A DNA stretch of 64,000 nt from positions 47,500 to 111,499 of the forward strand of contig JAAXIF010000019.1 of assembly GCA_012270485.1 (NCBI GenBank), given 5' to 3'. A program made the position numbers and the translations under genes. Below the pieces are notes generated by a model. That model saw only the letters and a list, made by a program, of their open reading frames with translations, was not told where the DNA came from and searched no databases. This document shows positions 1-8,966 of this stretch, piece after piece. Within the stretch, counting starts at the first letter, position 1. Every line of letters starts with the position of its first letter. The DNA comes from Sphingobacteriales bacterium. GTDB taxonomy: Bacteria > Bacteroidota > Bacteroidia > Chitinophagales > Chitinophagaceae.

Positions 1-59
1 GTTTTTTCACGGGGATTTTTTGTCGAAAAAATCAGGCGTTTTACTACAAACCATAAAAA

Positions 60-929
60 TTACAAGGTACTGAGGGAAAAGGTTTCAGCTACACGAACCC
101 CTTTTTCTGTAAGCTGTAAAGTGCAGCATTCATTCTGATAATCGTGTTCGAAATATAATATGTAGTTGTTTTCCACTGCCTCCTGTAGAAAATTCTTTTT
201 CTCGTGTAGTGTTGTTAAAGGGAACATGTCATACGCCATCACATAAGGAATGGGCAAATGAGCTGCTGAAGGCAAGAGATCAGCCATATATACAAGGGTA
301 TGTCCTTTGTATTGGATCTGCGGTAACATCATTTTTTCCGTATGACCGTTCACAAATCGTACCGAAAAATGATTAAAAAGATCGACACTGTGCAAACGAC
401 CATCTTCTTGAAAACCGGTGACCGGACTTTCCACCAAGCGTAATTGTCCGCTTTCTTGTATGGGTAAAATATTCTCTTTAAGAAAAGAAGCTTTTTCTCG
501 ATCATTGGGTTTTACTGCCCAGTTCCAATGGCGTTCATTACTCCAATAAACGGCATTTTTAAATGCCGGAACCAGCCGATCTCCCTCTCGAACAATACTA
601 CCACCGCAATGATCAAAGTGAAGATGGGTAAGAAAAACATCGGTGATATCATCTCTATGAAAACCGTAATGTGCCAGTGATTTGTCTAATGTATCATCAC
701 CATGTAGGTAATAATGACCAAAGAATTTGGCATCTTGTTTATCACCCATTCCATTATCGATCAATATCAGTTTATTGCCATCTTCAACCAATAAACATCG
801 CATCGCCCAGGAACACATATTATTTTCGTCTGCTGGATTCAATTTATTCCACATGCTTTTAGGCACAACACCAAACATCGCACCTCCATCCAATTTAAAA
901 TTGCCGCTATTGATCGAATACAATTCCAT
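60..929 (-). CDS. MBL-fold metallo-hydrolase
   Basis: A 289-residue metallo-beta-lactamase-fold hydrolase. The zinc-binding HxHxDH motif is visible as THLHFDHCGG at about residues 101-110. A later NGHTEKMM and a MADLLPSAAH segment supply the expected third histidine and bridging aspartate. It has no signal peptide and is probably cytoplasmic. Members of this family include lactonases, glyoxalase II-like thioesterases and other hydrolases; the sequence alone does not fix the substrate. It lies 3 nt downstream of the MFS transporter gene on the same strand and is probably co-transcribed with it. The fold assignment is secure; the substrate is unknown. Confidence 0.85.
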   Translation of the reverse strand: MELYSINSGNFKLDGGAMFGVVPKSMWNKLNPADENNMCSWAMRCLLVEDGNKLILIDNGMGDKQDAKFFGHYYLHGDDTLDKSLAHYGFHRDDITDVFLTHLHFDHCGGSIVREGDRLVPAFKNAVYWSNERHWNWAVKPNDREKASFLKENILPIQESGQLRLVESPVTGFQEDGRLHSVDLFNHFSVRFVNGHTEKMMLPQIQYKGHTLVYMADLLPSAAHLPIPYVMAYDMFPLTTLHEKKNFLQEAVENNYILYFEHDYQNECCTLQLTEKGVRVAETFSLSTL

Positions 930-932
930 AGA

Positions 933-2252
933 TCAGTTTACTTTTCCTTGTTTATGTTTTGTAGCTGAGGCAAAGGTGAGTAATATCAATCCAATCACAA
1001 AGAAAACAACCAACGCCAATACCGAATTACGTTGTGAACCGGTGTATTCATTGATATATCCGAAACTAAACATACCAATCACAATAGCTATCTTCTCTGT
1101 TACATCATAAAAACTAAAGAAAGAAGTTGTGTCTTTTGTCTCAGGCATCAGTTTCGCATACGTACTTCTGCTGAGCGATTGAATACCCCCCATTACAAAA
1201 CCTACCAACACAGCTAAAGCATAGAACTCATTCACGCCGTCACGAGGTAGTAAATAGCCGATGATACAAAGTATGATCCACAAAGAAACTGTTACCATCA
1301 GTGCACGGAAATTCCCCAATTTATCTGAAAGTTTAGCAATGGTATAAGCCCCGGGTATCGCTACTAACTGAATAATTAATATCGCAATAATGAGATTCTG
1401 CGTAGGAATATTCAATTCACTTTTACCATATAAAGTTGCAGCAAGCATCACCGTTTGAACACCCATATTGTAAAAGAAAAATGCTGCGAGATAACGCTTC
1501 AAGACCGGAAGATGTGTCAGTTGCTTCCATACTTTATTGAGTTCTTTATAACCATGCGTAAAAACACTTCCTTTTGCAGAGGGTTGTCCGGCAGGCGAAC
1601 TTTGGGGTAGACGGCTCAATGCCAATTGTCCAAATCCCCACCACCAAATACCTACAAGTAAAAAAGAGATTTGTGAAGCTTTGCCCGTAGTAATACCAAA
1701 TGTATCGGGCATCAATACAAATACAAAGCAGATGATCTGCAAAATCACACTACCCGTATATCCCATTGCAAAACCTTTCGCACTCACTTTATCCTGGTCT
1801 GCAGGTGCTGCGATCTCGGGAAGAAATGAATTATAAAAAACCAAACTACTCCAATAACCGATACAGGCAATAATCATACATATCAATCCATAGGCAAGAT
1901 TGCTGCTGTCATAAAAGAATAATGCACTACAAGCAATACTTCCCAGTGTACAGAAAAAGAACAAAAACTTTTTCTTGTTCCCTTTGAAGTCAGCAATCGA
2001 TGACAACATGGGCGACATTATGGCTACAATGATAAAGGCAACGCCTAATGCATAATTGTACAGCGAGGTATTGACAAACTCTCTGCCAAATAAGCGAACG
2101 GTATCATTAGAAGTAGCATCATTGCCGTCGCCGGTAACAGCTTCAAAATAAGCAGGAAAAATAGTTGAAGTGATCACCAGATTATATACACTATTTGCCC
2201 AGTCATACATGGCCCAGCCATTAATGACTCTTTTGGATGCAGTTGTTTGCAT
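933..2252 (-). CDS. MFS transporter, UMF1/Atg22-like family
   Basis: A membrane transporter of about 439 residues with roughly twelve hydrophobic segments. The N-terminus INGWAMYDWANSVYN is typical of the UMF1 (Atg22-like) branch of the major facilitator superfamily, which is often linked to amino-acid or metabolite efflux. The start is placed at 2252 (MQTTASKRV). The frame stays open upstream to 2414, but that part reads through an intergenic heptamer block and a CTCC-NNN-GGAG element, and the same false N-terminus (MSIGLLWR) recurs at 9926 from another copy of the repeat. The substrate is unknown. It probably forms a two-gene unit with the downstream MBL hydrolase. Confidence 0.85.
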   Translation of the reverse strand: MQTTASKRVINGWAMYDWANSVYNLVITSTIFPAYFEAVTGDGNDATSNDTVRLFGREFVNTSLYNYALGVAFIIVAIMSPMLSSIADFKGNKKKFLFFFCTLGSIACSALFFYDSSNLAYGLICMIIACIGYWSSLVFYNSFLPEIAAPADQDKVSAKGFAMGYTGSVILQIICFVFVLMPDTFGITTGKASQISFLLVGIWWWGFGQLALSRLPQSSPAGQPSAKGSVFTHGYKELNKVWKQLTHLPVLKRYLAAFFFYNMGVQTVMLAATLYGKSELNIPTQNLIIAILIIQLVAIPGAYTIAKLSDKLGNFRALMVTVSLWIILCIIGYLLPRDGVNEFYALAVLVGFVMGGIQSLSRSTYAKLMPETKDTTSFFSFYDVTEKIAIVIGMFSFGYINEYTGSQRNSVLALVVFFVIGLILLTFASATKHKQGKVN

Positions 2253-2306
2253 GTGGAGGGTTTTGGTTCTTAAAGATAAGGGGAAAGTGATAGAGAAAGT
2301 TCTCTG

Positions 2307-2362
2307 CCATGGGCTATGGACTATCGACCATGGACCATAGCTAATAGTCCATAGTCCATGGT
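2307..2362. repeat. Heptamer tandem block, GTCCATG flavour
   Basis: Eight consecutive 7-bp units run without indels between the MFS and HIT genes. Units include CCATGGA and CTATGGA, then CCATAGT. The two halves are roughly reverse complements, so the block can fold as a hairpin. It is non-coding. Confidence 0.8.
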
Positions 2363-2385
2363 AGGAAATATGCTTTTCACCTTTG

Positions 2386-2421
2386 AACTTTCTCCAAAGG
2401 AGCCCTATGGACACTTTTCAC
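2386..2421. repeat. CTCC-NNN-GGAG element, copy 1
   Basis: A short element with a palindromic core, CTCCAAAGGAG at 2392-2402, flanked by CCTATGGACACTTTTCAC. Its reverse complement recurs at 9920-9951 with one mismatch over about 32 bp. Related cores lie at 12949 and 13334. It looks like a dispersed REP-like intergenic repeat. Confidence 0.65.
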
Positions 2422-2426
2422 TTGTT

Positions 2427-2816
2427 TTACAAAGCAGCAAGTATCTTCTCCTGCACTCGTTTGAGCTGTTCGGGTGATAATTTTAATTTTTCGCGTGTGA
2501 AATTGAGATCATCTGCGGTATTGATGGGAATGAGATGTACATGTGCATGTGGCACTTCCAGGCCTACCACACTCATGCCACAACGATTACATGGGAATGC
2601 TTTTTCAATAGCTTTCGCAATGGGTTTTGCAAAGAGTAATATTTCAGATAAATAATGTTCATCTAAATCAAAGAAACGATCGGTTTCCTGTTTAGGAACA
2701 ACGAGTACATGACCTTCTGCTAATGGAAAAATATCCAGAAAGGCAAAAAAGTGTTCGTTTTCAGCAATTTTGTATGAAGGAATCTCTCCTGCAATGATCT
2801 TTGAGAAAATAGTCAT
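2427..2816 (-). CDS. HIT family protein
   Basis: A 129-residue histidine-triad protein. The HxHxH signature is HAHVHLIP (histidines at 90, 92 and 94), which forms the active site of nucleotide hydrolases and transferases acting on AMP-lysine or dinucleoside polyphosphates. The N-terminal TIFSKIIAGEIPSYKIAENE and the HVLVVPKQE segment are typical of the Hint branch. It is cytoplasmic and full length. It lies downstream of greA on the same strand, separated by a 15-bp hairpin. The exact substrate cannot be read from the sequence. Confidence 0.92.
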   Translation of the reverse strand: MTIFSKIIAGEIPSYKIAENEHFFAFLDIFPLAEGHVLVVPKQETDRFFDLDEHYLSEILLFAKPIAKAIEKAFPCNRCGMSVVGLEVPHAHVHLIPINTADDLNFTREKLKLSPEQLKRVQEKILAAL

Positions 2817-2835
2817 AGAAAAGAGGTTACTTGAA

Positions 2836-2877
2836 AAGCATGTTGAAATGAAAAAGATGCATCATTTCAACATGCTT
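2836..2877 (-). terminator. Hairpin after greA
   Basis: A perfect 15-bp inverted repeat (2836-2850 with 2863-2877) has a 12-nt loop and lies between the greA stop and the HIT start. The T-tract is weak, so it may be an attenuator or RNA-stability hairpin rather than a strong terminator. Confidence 0.55.
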
Positions 2878-2885
2878 ACATGTGA

Positions 2886-3362
2886 TTAGACGGTAATGTC
2901 TTCAATTTTGAATTTGATAATCCCGGTGGGTGCTTGTACTTCTGCCACTTCACCCCTTGCTTTACCCATCAACCCTTTACCAATGGGTGAGCCTGCTGAG
3001 ATCTTTCCTGCTTTCAGATCTGCTTCTTTTTCACCAACAATTTGATAAGTCACTGTTTTTTTTGTGGCCAAATTGGTGATGGTTACCTTGGTTAGGATGG
3101 TTACTTTGCTCGTATCAATATCACTGGTATCAATAATCTTGGCATTGGCAATCGCACCTTCTAACTGTTTGATTTTGGCTTCCAGCATACCTTGTGCTTC
3201 CTTGGCAGCATCATATTCTGCATTCTCCTTTAAATCACCTTTCTCACGGGCTTCTGCAATGGCTCTCGAGGCAGCAGGACGATCCACTGATTTCATTTTC
3301 TGCAGCTCTTCACGCATTTTGTCAAATGTCTCCTTGGTAACATACATAGTACTCTCGCTCAT
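2886..3362 (-). CDS. greA: Transcription elongation factor GreA
   Basis: GreA enters the RNA polymerase secondary channel and stimulates cleavage of backtracked transcripts. The N-terminal coiled coil carries the typical AEAREKGDLKENAEYDAAKEAQ segment with the acidic tip residues. The C-terminal FKBP-like domain contains GSPIGKGLMGKARGEVAEV. The chosen start at 3362 (MSESTMYVTKETF) gives 158 residues, the usual length. The frame stays open to 3422, but that extension is not GreA-like. A second ATG at 3347 is possible. A TACTTTTG box upstream at 3430-3437 may be its promoter. Confidence 0.95.
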   Translation of the reverse strand: MSESTMYVTKETFDKMREELQKMKSVDRPAASRAIAEAREKGDLKENAEYDAAKEAQGMLEAKIKQLEGAIANAKIIDTSDIDTSKVTILTKVTITNLATKKTVTYQIVGEKEADLKAGKISAGSPIGKGLMGKARGEVAEVQAPTGIIKFKIEDITV

Positions 3363-3429
3363 ACACTTTCGTTTAAAAAGGGTAAAAAAAATACAACGCC
3401 ACATTTGATTGCAGCGTTGCACAGATATT

Positions 3430-3437
3430 CAAAAGTA
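3430..3437 (-). promoter_or_regulatory. Possible -7 box of greA
   Basis: The minus strand reads TACTTTTG, a match to the Bacteroidota -7 consensus TAnnTTTG, about 70 nt upstream of greA. A TTG lies upstream but only 16 nt away instead of 19-21, so support is modest. Confidence 0.35.
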
Positions 3438-3580
3438 AAAAATTCTTCAGAATCAACGATTCTTTTATGTGTTTTTATTAAAGATCAAAAAAGAAGGCAT
3501 TTTCCTCAAAGTACACCCCTAACTATCTGTATATCAAAATGATATATAATTTCTAGGGCCATAAAAGCATACGAGACAAT

Positions 3581-4516
3581 TTAATTACCTATACCTAATT
3601 TATCCAATACCACTTTTGCCATCCGGTAAAACGCTTCATGACTATATCCGGCAATATGGGGAGTAACAATCACATTAGTCTGTGATAGCAACCAATCCAA
3701 ATCAGCTTTTTCTACTGGTGTAAACGTTTCGAGTTTTTCATTTTCTAACACATCTAGTCCTGCAGCTTTTATATGATTACTTTGTAATGCTTTGATTAGC
3801 GCTTTTGTGTCAGTCACTTTTCCTCTGCAGGTAGTTAAAAAGTAGGGTTGTTTTTGAAAATTGCTAAAGAATGATTCGTTTGCATAGTGAAAAGTTTCCT
3901 CTGTTAATGGCAGATGAAGACTCACTACATCAGCATATCGTTGTATCTGCTCAAGAGAAGCTTCTTTGATATAACCGTTACCGAAACCAGATTTATACTT
4001 ATCCAATGCCAAAATGGTAACATCAAAAGCCGAAAGTAGTTTTGCAAATGCTTGTCCGGTATTACCAAACCCGATAATACCAACGGTTTTACCTGTTAGC
4101 TCATCACCTCTATTCGCATCACGTATCCATTGCCCGCCTGCTACCTCACGACTACTGCTATTGATCTTATTCATAAGATTCAATAACATCCCTAATGCAT
4201 GTTCAGCGACTGCATTACGGTTTCCTTCCGGACTACTTTCACAACGAATACCTTTTTTAGTAGCATAAGCAACATCTATTAATTCCATCCCACTTCCTAA
4301 TCTGCCAATCCATTGAAGAGAAGTTGCAGCATCAATGATTTGTTTGTCTATTTTCAATCTAGTGGTTACTATTAATCCAGCCGCATCTACTATCGTTTCT
4401 TTGAGTTCATCATAACTGATCAAAGGTTCATATACACAGTAATAGCCTGCCTTTTCAAGTCTTTCTAACAGGTAAGGATGTGCTCCTGCAGTAATAATAA
4501 CTTTTGAACCCGACAT
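3581..4516 (-). CDS. D-2-hydroxyacid dehydrogenase (SerA-like)
   Basis: A 311-residue NAD-dependent dehydrogenase of the D-isomer-specific 2-hydroxyacid family. The Rossmann motif is GFGNTG at about 149-154. The catalytic arginine, glutamate and histidine are seen in [18 protein letters not shown] and VTPHIAGYS. It lacks the C-terminal ACT domain of long SerA forms, so 3-phosphoglycerate is possible but not proven; glyoxylate or hydroxypyruvate are alternatives. It lies 22 nt upstream of no other metabolic partner: the next gene on the strand is rsmA, whose stop is just upstream. Confidence 0.85.
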   Translation of the reverse strand: MSGSKVIITAGAHPYLLERLEKAGYYCVYEPLISYDELKETIVDAAGLIVTTRLKIDKQIIDAATSLQWIGRLGSGMELIDVAYATKKGIRCESSPEGNRNAVAEHALGMLLNLMNKINSSSREVAGGQWIRDANRGDELTGKTVGIIGFGNTGQAFAKLLSAFDVTILALDKYKSGFGNGYIKEASLEQIQRYADVVSLHLPLTEETFHYANESFFSNFQKQPYFLTTCRGKVTDTKALIKALQSNHIKAAGLDVLENEKLETFTPVEKADLDWLLSQTNVIVTPHIAGYSHEAFYRMAKVVLDKLGIGN

Positions 4517-4538
4517 ATATTTGTTCTATTTATGACTA

Positions 4539-5294
4539 TTACTTCATTTTATAAGTGAGCGCTGCAAAATCTGCCACAGATAGTTGTTCTGCACGTTTTG
4601 TGAAAATTGCTTCTTGTAAGGTTTCCGTATCGAACATGCCTTTTAAAGGGTTTCTCAACATTTTTCTTCTTTGATTGAATGCCGCTTTGACCAATACAAA
4701 AAAACTACGCTCAGATTTCATCGGTTCAAAAGCAGTTCTTCTTTTCAGTTTAATCACACCACTCATGACCTTGGGTGGGGGATTGAATGATTCAGGAGGT
4801 ACATCAAACAAGTATTCAACCTCATAAAATGCTTGTATCAATACACTCAAAATACCATAGTCTTTAGTTCCTGACGCTGAAACTACTCTCTCTGCCACTT
4901 CTTTCTGAAACATACCGATCATGACCGGAACTTTTTCTTTCCATTCCAGTATACGAAACAATATCTGCGAGGAAATATTGTAAGGAAAATTTCCCACCAC
5001 TGTAAACTGATCCGTAAAAGGCACTGAAATATCCAGAATACTCTGATGAATGATTTTTCCTTGAATAGCCGGGAATGTTTTTTCGAGGTATACTACTTTT
5101 TCGTCATCCAACTCTACCGCTTTAAAATCAATATCCGGAATCTTCAATAAGTACTTAGTAAGTGCACCACCACCCGGTCCTACTTCTACTAATTGAGAAA
5201 AAGTATCCTGCTGCAAGGAAGCAACAATACGCTCACACACAGACTCATCTTTCAGAAAATGCTGTCCAAGTGATTTTTTGAGGGTGTATTCCAT
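4539..5294 (-). CDS. rsmA: 16S rRNA dimethyladenosine transferase RsmA (KsgA)
   Basis: Dimethylates two adjacent adenines in the 3' terminal hairpin of 16S rRNA during late 30S assembly. The N-terminal KKSLGQHFLKDE is diagnostic. The SAM-binding motif is VEVGPGGGALTKYL and the catalytic motif is NFPYNISS. The start is placed at 5294 (MEYTLKKSLGQHF), giving 251 residues. The upstream in-frame extension to 5339 runs into an intergenic heptamer block. It points away from pdxA, with the repeat block in the gap between them. Confidence 0.94.
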   Translation of the reverse strand: MEYTLKKSLGQHFLKDESVCERIVASLQQDTFSQLVEVGPGGGALTKYLLKIPDIDFKAVELDDEKVVYLEKTFPAIQGKIIHQSILDISVPFTDQFTVVGNFPYNISSQILFRILEWKEKVPVMIGMFQKEVAERVVSASGTKDYGILSVLIQAFYEVEYLFDVPPESFNPPPKVMSGVIKLKRRTAFEPMKSERSFFVLVKAAFNQRRKMLRNPLKGMFDTETLQEAIFTKRAEQLSVADFAALTYKMK

Positions 5295-5321
5295 TAGAGC
5301 AAAGGTAGGCAGTATCTTGGC

Positions 5322-5391
5322 TGATAGTCCATAGTTCATGGCACATAGTTGATCATCTATACACTATGGTCCATGGACTATGGACTAAAGT
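5322..5391. repeat. Heptamer tandem block between rsmA and pdxA
   Basis: Ten consecutive 7-bp units without indels occupy the divergent gap. The left half uses units like CCATAGT and the right half CTATGGA, giving an imperfect inverted repeat. Any promoters for the two divergent genes must lie in or beside it. Confidence 0.8.
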
Positions 5392-5419
5392 CGTATTTTT
5401 ATACCCTAAAGCTATACTG

Positions 5420-6511
5420 ATGAGTAATGAAATGCAAAAGCCGGTGATTGGTTTCTCATGTGGGGATTTGAATGGGATTGGAATTGAATTGATACTGAAG
5501 ACACTGGGAGACCATCGTCTATTGGATTTCTGCACCCCGGTGGTATTTGCCAGTAATAAAAGCATCAACTTCTATCGAAAAAGCTTACCGGAAATTAATT
5601 TCAACTATGCCAGTGGAAGAGATTTTAGCAGACTCAATCCTAAACAAGTCAATATTTATAATTGCTGGGAAGAGGAAGTGGCTATAACACCGGGTCAGTT
5701 AAACGATACCGGCGGGAAATATGGTCTTCTGTCGTTGAAAGAAGCTGCACAAGCTTTAAAGGACGGTCATATTCATGGGTTGGTTACCGCCCCTATCCAT
5801 AAAAAAAATATTCAATCGGCTGATTTTCATCATACAGGTCATACGCCTTTTTTGAAAGAATTATTCGGTGTGAATGATGTACTGATGTTTATGGTAGCTG
5901 ATAATATGCGTATCGGTTTATTGACAGAACATGTTACCGTATCTGATGTCGCTAAACATATTACCAAGGAGAATATTATCAGTAAATTGAAAATCATGCA
6001 CGCCAGTCTGCAAAAGGATTTTGGTATTGATAAACCCAAGATTGCTGTGTTAGGATTGAATCCACATGCAGGTGACGAAGGATTGATTGGCAGTGAAGAA
6101 GAAAATATCATTAAACCCGCGATCAAAGAAGCCAAGCACCAGATGATGGTTTTTGGTCCTTACAGTGCTGATGCTTTCTTTGCACGAGGTCAGCATGAAA
6201 GATTTGACGCGGTTCTTGCCATGTACCACGACCAAGGATTGATTCCATTCAAATCACTGGCCATTGGGGAAGGCGTTAACTATACTGCCGGATTGAATGC
6301 CGTTAGAACCAGCCCGGATCATGGAACTGCATTTGATATTGCCGGAAAAGGAAAAGCAGATCACAGTTCATTTTTGGCTGCTACATTTACTTGTATTGAG
6401 ATCATTCGTATGAGACTTGGTTTTACTGAAATGAGACAAAATCCGCTTCGAAAAATGAGCGCAAGAATGTTTGCCAATGCGGTGGATGAGCGTATCGAAG
6501 AAACCGAATAA
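5420..6511 (+). CDS. pdxA: 4-hydroxythreonine-4-phosphate dehydrogenase PdxA
   Basis: Oxidises 4-phosphohydroxy-L-threonine in the DXP-dependent route to pyridoxal phosphate. Typical segments are GFSCGDLNGIGIEL near the N-terminus, the metal-binding HTGHTPFL, GLNPHAGDEGLIGSEE, and the late AMYHDQGLIPFKSL. The start at 5420 (MSNEMQKPVIG) is preferred. The open frame back to 5366 reads through the heptamer block (MVHGLWTK) and is not protein-like. The product is 363 residues, normal for the family. It is followed after 3 nt by a mutarotase-like gene, so the two are probably co-transcribed. Confidence 0.94.
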   Translation: MSNEMQKPVIGFSCGDLNGIGIELILKTLGDHRLLDFCTPVVFASNKSINFYRKSLPEINFNYASGRDFSRLNPKQVNIYNCWEEEVAITPGQLNDTGGKYGLLSLKEAAQALKDGHIHGLVTAPIHKKNIQSADFHHTGHTPFLKELFGVNDVLMFMVADNMRIGLLTEHVTVSDVAKHITKENIISKLKIMHASLQKDFGIDKPKIAVLGLNPHAGDEGLIGSEEENIIKPAIKEAKHQMMVFGPYSADAFFARGQHERFDAVLAMYHDQGLIPFKSLAIGEGVNYTAGLNAVRTSPDHGTAFDIAGKGKADHSSFLAATFTCIEIIRMRLGFTEMRQNPLRKMSARMFANAVDERIEETE

Positions 6512-6514
6512 TAC

Positions 6515-7384
6515 ATGTACGAATTATCCAATGACCATGTAAGTATTGTGATCAGCTCCAAGGGAGCAGAATTACAAAGTATTTATAGAAAAGATACAGG
6601 TATCGAATACCTGTGGTCTGGAAATCCTGCATTTTGGGGGAAGAAAAGTCCGGTACTATTTCCCATTGTTGGCGGACTAAAAAACAATCGCTATACATTT
6701 AAAGGAAAAGAGTATGCAATGGGTAGACATGGTTTTGCCAGAGACCGGGTTTTTACCATGAGTAAACAAACTGATGATGCGATAACTTTTTCATTGAAAT
6801 CAGATGATGAGACAAAAGCTATCTATCCTTTCGATTTTATTTTCTCGATCAACTATCAATTGATCGCCCATCAGGTGAAAGTAAGTTATCAGATAGAAAA
6901 TATTGGAGATGAAGAACTGTATTGCTCGGTGGGTGCTCATCCTGCGTTTGCTGTTCCATTGCTTGCTGATACTTCTTTTGAGGATTACTACTTACAATTT
7001 GAACAGAAAGAGACGGCGCCTATTTGGCCATTGTCTGATGAAGGTCTATTACTAAGTACCCCAACCGATTTTTTTCTACAAGAAGACACCATTGCACTGC
7101 GTAAGTCTTTATTTTATGGCGATGCATTGGTTTTTAAATCACTACAATCCAATAGCATTTCAATTCTTTCAGATAAACACCCACATGGAATTAAAGTTTC
7201 CTACGCAAATTTTCCTTTCATGGGTATCTGGAGTACTAAGGATGCAGATTTTGTTTGTATTGAACCCTGGTGTGGTATAGCGGATGCAGTTACGACCAAT
7301 GGTGATCTTACAACAAAAGAAGGTATTCATCCAATCGCTCCCAAAACAATGATGAATAGAAGTTGGGCGATCGAGGTATTTTAA
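6515..7384 (+). CDS. Aldose 1-epimerase family protein (LacX-like)
   Basis: A 289-residue protein of the galactose mutarotase-like fold. The N-terminal SSKGAELQSIYRKDTGIEYLW and the FPIVGGLKNNRYTFKGKEYAMGRHGFARD segment match the LacX-like branch, with a candidate catalytic histidine in GRHGFAR and another in VGAHPAFAVPL. It interconverts anomers of a hexose or hexose phosphate, but the sugar is not evident. It has no signal peptide. It starts 3 nt after pdxA and ends directly against the convergent LolA-like gene. Confidence 0.85.
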   Translation: MYELSNDHVSIVISSKGAELQSIYRKDTGIEYLWSGNPAFWGKKSPVLFPIVGGLKNNRYTFKGKEYAMGRHGFARDRVFTMSKQTDDAITFSLKSDDETKAIYPFDFIFSINYQLIAHQVKVSYQIENIGDEELYCSVGAHPAFAVPLLADTSFEDYYLQFEQKETAPIWPLSDEGLLLSTPTDFFLQEDTIALRKSLFYGDALVFKSLQSNSISILSDKHPHGIKVSYANFPFMGIWSTKDADFVCIEPWCGIADAVTTNGDLTTKEGIHPIAPKTMMNRSWAIEVF

Positions 7385-8080
7385 TTATTTAAAAATAGTA
7401 TCCGCAATTCCTTTATTGATGATATAGTTGGTATACACAATCTCAACCCTTCCTTTTTTATTTTTTAATTTTTGTTCCTCTGTGAGTGGTTTTTCATTGT
7501 CGTCGAATTCCAATGTGAGTCCTTTAGGCAGTTTATAATTTTTAGTATTGAAGCTAAAAGTCACTTTATCCGGCAACCCAAAATTTGAAAATTTACCATA
7601 GGTCATTTCAATTTCATAAGTGCCATTTTCTTTGGTAGTGGTTACTGCCTTTCTGACCAAGAGATTGGCTTCATCAATGTACATAGTTGTTAATACAACA
7701 TCACTATTTTCATTTACGGGAAGCATCTTTACAACTTTTGTTTTGGTCCCCGCTACCACGGCTTCTCCGGCTGCTAGCGCAACAAATTCATCAGTCGTAA
7801 CAATTGAACTCATATTTACAGAGACTCCTCCTTTAGGTAACAGTGAAATACCCCCGTCTTTTCGCAAACGAAACTTATTAGGTTTTTTAAAATAAATTTT
7901 CACTTTCCCTACCGGTGCTTTGATAAAAGCCACATCTGTTTTCATTTTGCCATCTGCTTCATAATCATTTACCTGATCAAGCTTTGCTTTTACTTTCATC
8001 ACAAGTGGGGTCATATCCTGAGCAGAGGAAGTGAAGGTTGAAAAATGAAAAGTGAAAAGGAGTATGATAAAAGTTCGCAT
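7385..8080 (-). CDS. LolA-like outer-membrane lipoprotein-sorting protein
   Basis: A 231-residue secreted protein with an N-terminal signal peptide ending near SSAQD. The body (MKVKAKLDQVNDYEADGKMK, KVKIYFKKPNKFRLRKDG) resembles the LolA/LolB-like beta-sheet fold of periplasmic lipid or lipoprotein carriers in Bacteroidota. It lies just downstream of an ABC-2 exporter pair on the same strand, so a shared role in envelope transport is an inference. The signal-peptide codons lie within four GAAAARN-type heptamers (8033-8060), an intergenic-type repeat reaching into coding sequence. Confidence 0.7.
   Translation of the reverse strand: MRTFIILLFTFHFSTFTSSAQDMTPLVMKVKAKLDQVNDYEADGKMKTDVAFIKAPVGKVKIYFKKPNKFRLRKDGGISLLPKGGVSVNMSSIVTTDEFVALAAGEAVVAGTKTKVVKMLPVNENSDVVLTTMYIDEANLLVRKAVTTTKENGTYEIEMTYGKFSNFGLPDKVTFSFNTKNYKLPKGLTLEFDDNEKPLTEEQKLKNKKGRVEIVYTNYIINKGIADTIFK
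8033..8060. repeat. Heptamer units inside a signal-peptide coding region
   Basis: Four consecutive 7-bp units of the type GAAAAGT encode the LFTFHFSTF part of the signal peptide of the LolA-like protein. They match the reverse complement of the CACTTTT units seen at 12971 and 13353. Confidence 0.6.
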
Positions 8081-8090
8081 AGACTTATTT

Positions 8091-8966
8091 TTAACTTAAA
8101 ACATCTTTTTTCTTGAATACGACAATGGCTGCAGCTACAAATAAAATGATGTGAATCAATAGTACAATTGAGGAGTTAATGATTCTTTCCGGATATTGGA
8201 TACTACCTACAATGGCTTCATTGGCATCTGTTACTTGAATATCAAAAAATTCTTTCCAGCCGATCATATGTGTGGTGAACAGATATGGTTTCACCAGATT
8301 AAATATCGGAATATTCATGGTACTAAGTATGGTAAAAAAGATGATCACACTCATAGTAGCCACAATAGGACCAATCGAATTTTCGGCAAATACGGATAAG
8401 AAAAAACCCAGTGCTGCTACTGTTGTCATAGCCAATGCTGCAAATCCGAATGCACCGATATAACGCCAGAATACATCATTCTCTTTTAATAATACCACAT
8501 AACTGCTCTTCATTAAAAACATATCATCCGTTCCAAATACCCACATGCTTACAAATAAAGCTAGGAATGCCAGCCATACCAATAAAAGAAGTGTGTAAAT
8601 AGTAGATGCAATAAATTTAGCCAGCATGAATTGGGTTCTACTATATGGCTTGGATAACAAAACACGCAAAGTTCCCATATTGGCTTCACCTGATATCATA
8701 TCGGCAGCGATCAATGCAATCAACAGAGGCACATGCACTAATAATAATTGCAACATCACATAACATACCAAGTATCCATTCAATATGTTGCCTTCAATTT
8801 GAAGTGTAGATCCAAGATCATTGAGCATGAAGTCCACATAAGTCTTTCCATCTACTTTCAGTCCAAACTGAATCATCACAATCAATGCAGTAATAGCTGC
8901 AAATGCAATATATGTGCGTGGTCTTTTAAAAATTTTATAAAGCTCTATATTAATGAGTGTTCGCAT
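8091..8966 (-). CDS. ABC-2 type exporter permease
   Basis: A 291-residue integral membrane protein with about six hydrophobic segments and the ABC-2 permease hallmark (ADMISGEANMGTLRVLLSKPYSRTQFMLAKF) after the second segment. It overlaps the ATP-binding protein gene by 17 nt, so the two are translationally coupled and form one exporter. The N-terminus MRTLINIELYKIFKRPRTYI is typical of permeases paired with NatA-like ATPases. The substrate is unknown. Confidence 0.88.
   Translation of the reverse strand: MRTLINIELYKIFKRPRTYIAFAAITALIVMIQFGLKVDGKTYVDFMLNDLGSTLQIEGNILNGYLVCYVMLQLLLVHVPLLIALIAADMISGEANMGTLRVLLSKPYSRTQFMLAKFIASTIYTLLLLVWLAFLALFVSMWVFGTDDMFLMKSSYVVLLKENDVFWRYIGAFGFAALAMTTVAALGFFLSVFAENSIGPIVATMSVIIFFTILSTMNIPIFNLVKPYLFTTHMIGWKEFFDIQVTDANEAIVGSIQYPERIINSSIVLLIHIILFVAAAIVVFKKKDVLS

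Noticed and set aside
1..59. Possible feature at the left edge
   Set aside because: Only A/T-rich sequence with no hairpin or frame that can be supported.
2253..2414. N-terminal extension of the MFS transporter (MSIGLLWRKF...)
   Set aside because: It reads through intergenic repeats; a near-identical false start occurs at 9926 from the other copy of the element.
5366..5419. N-terminal extension of PdxA
   Set aside because: The codons lie in the heptamer block and the family start is at 5420.
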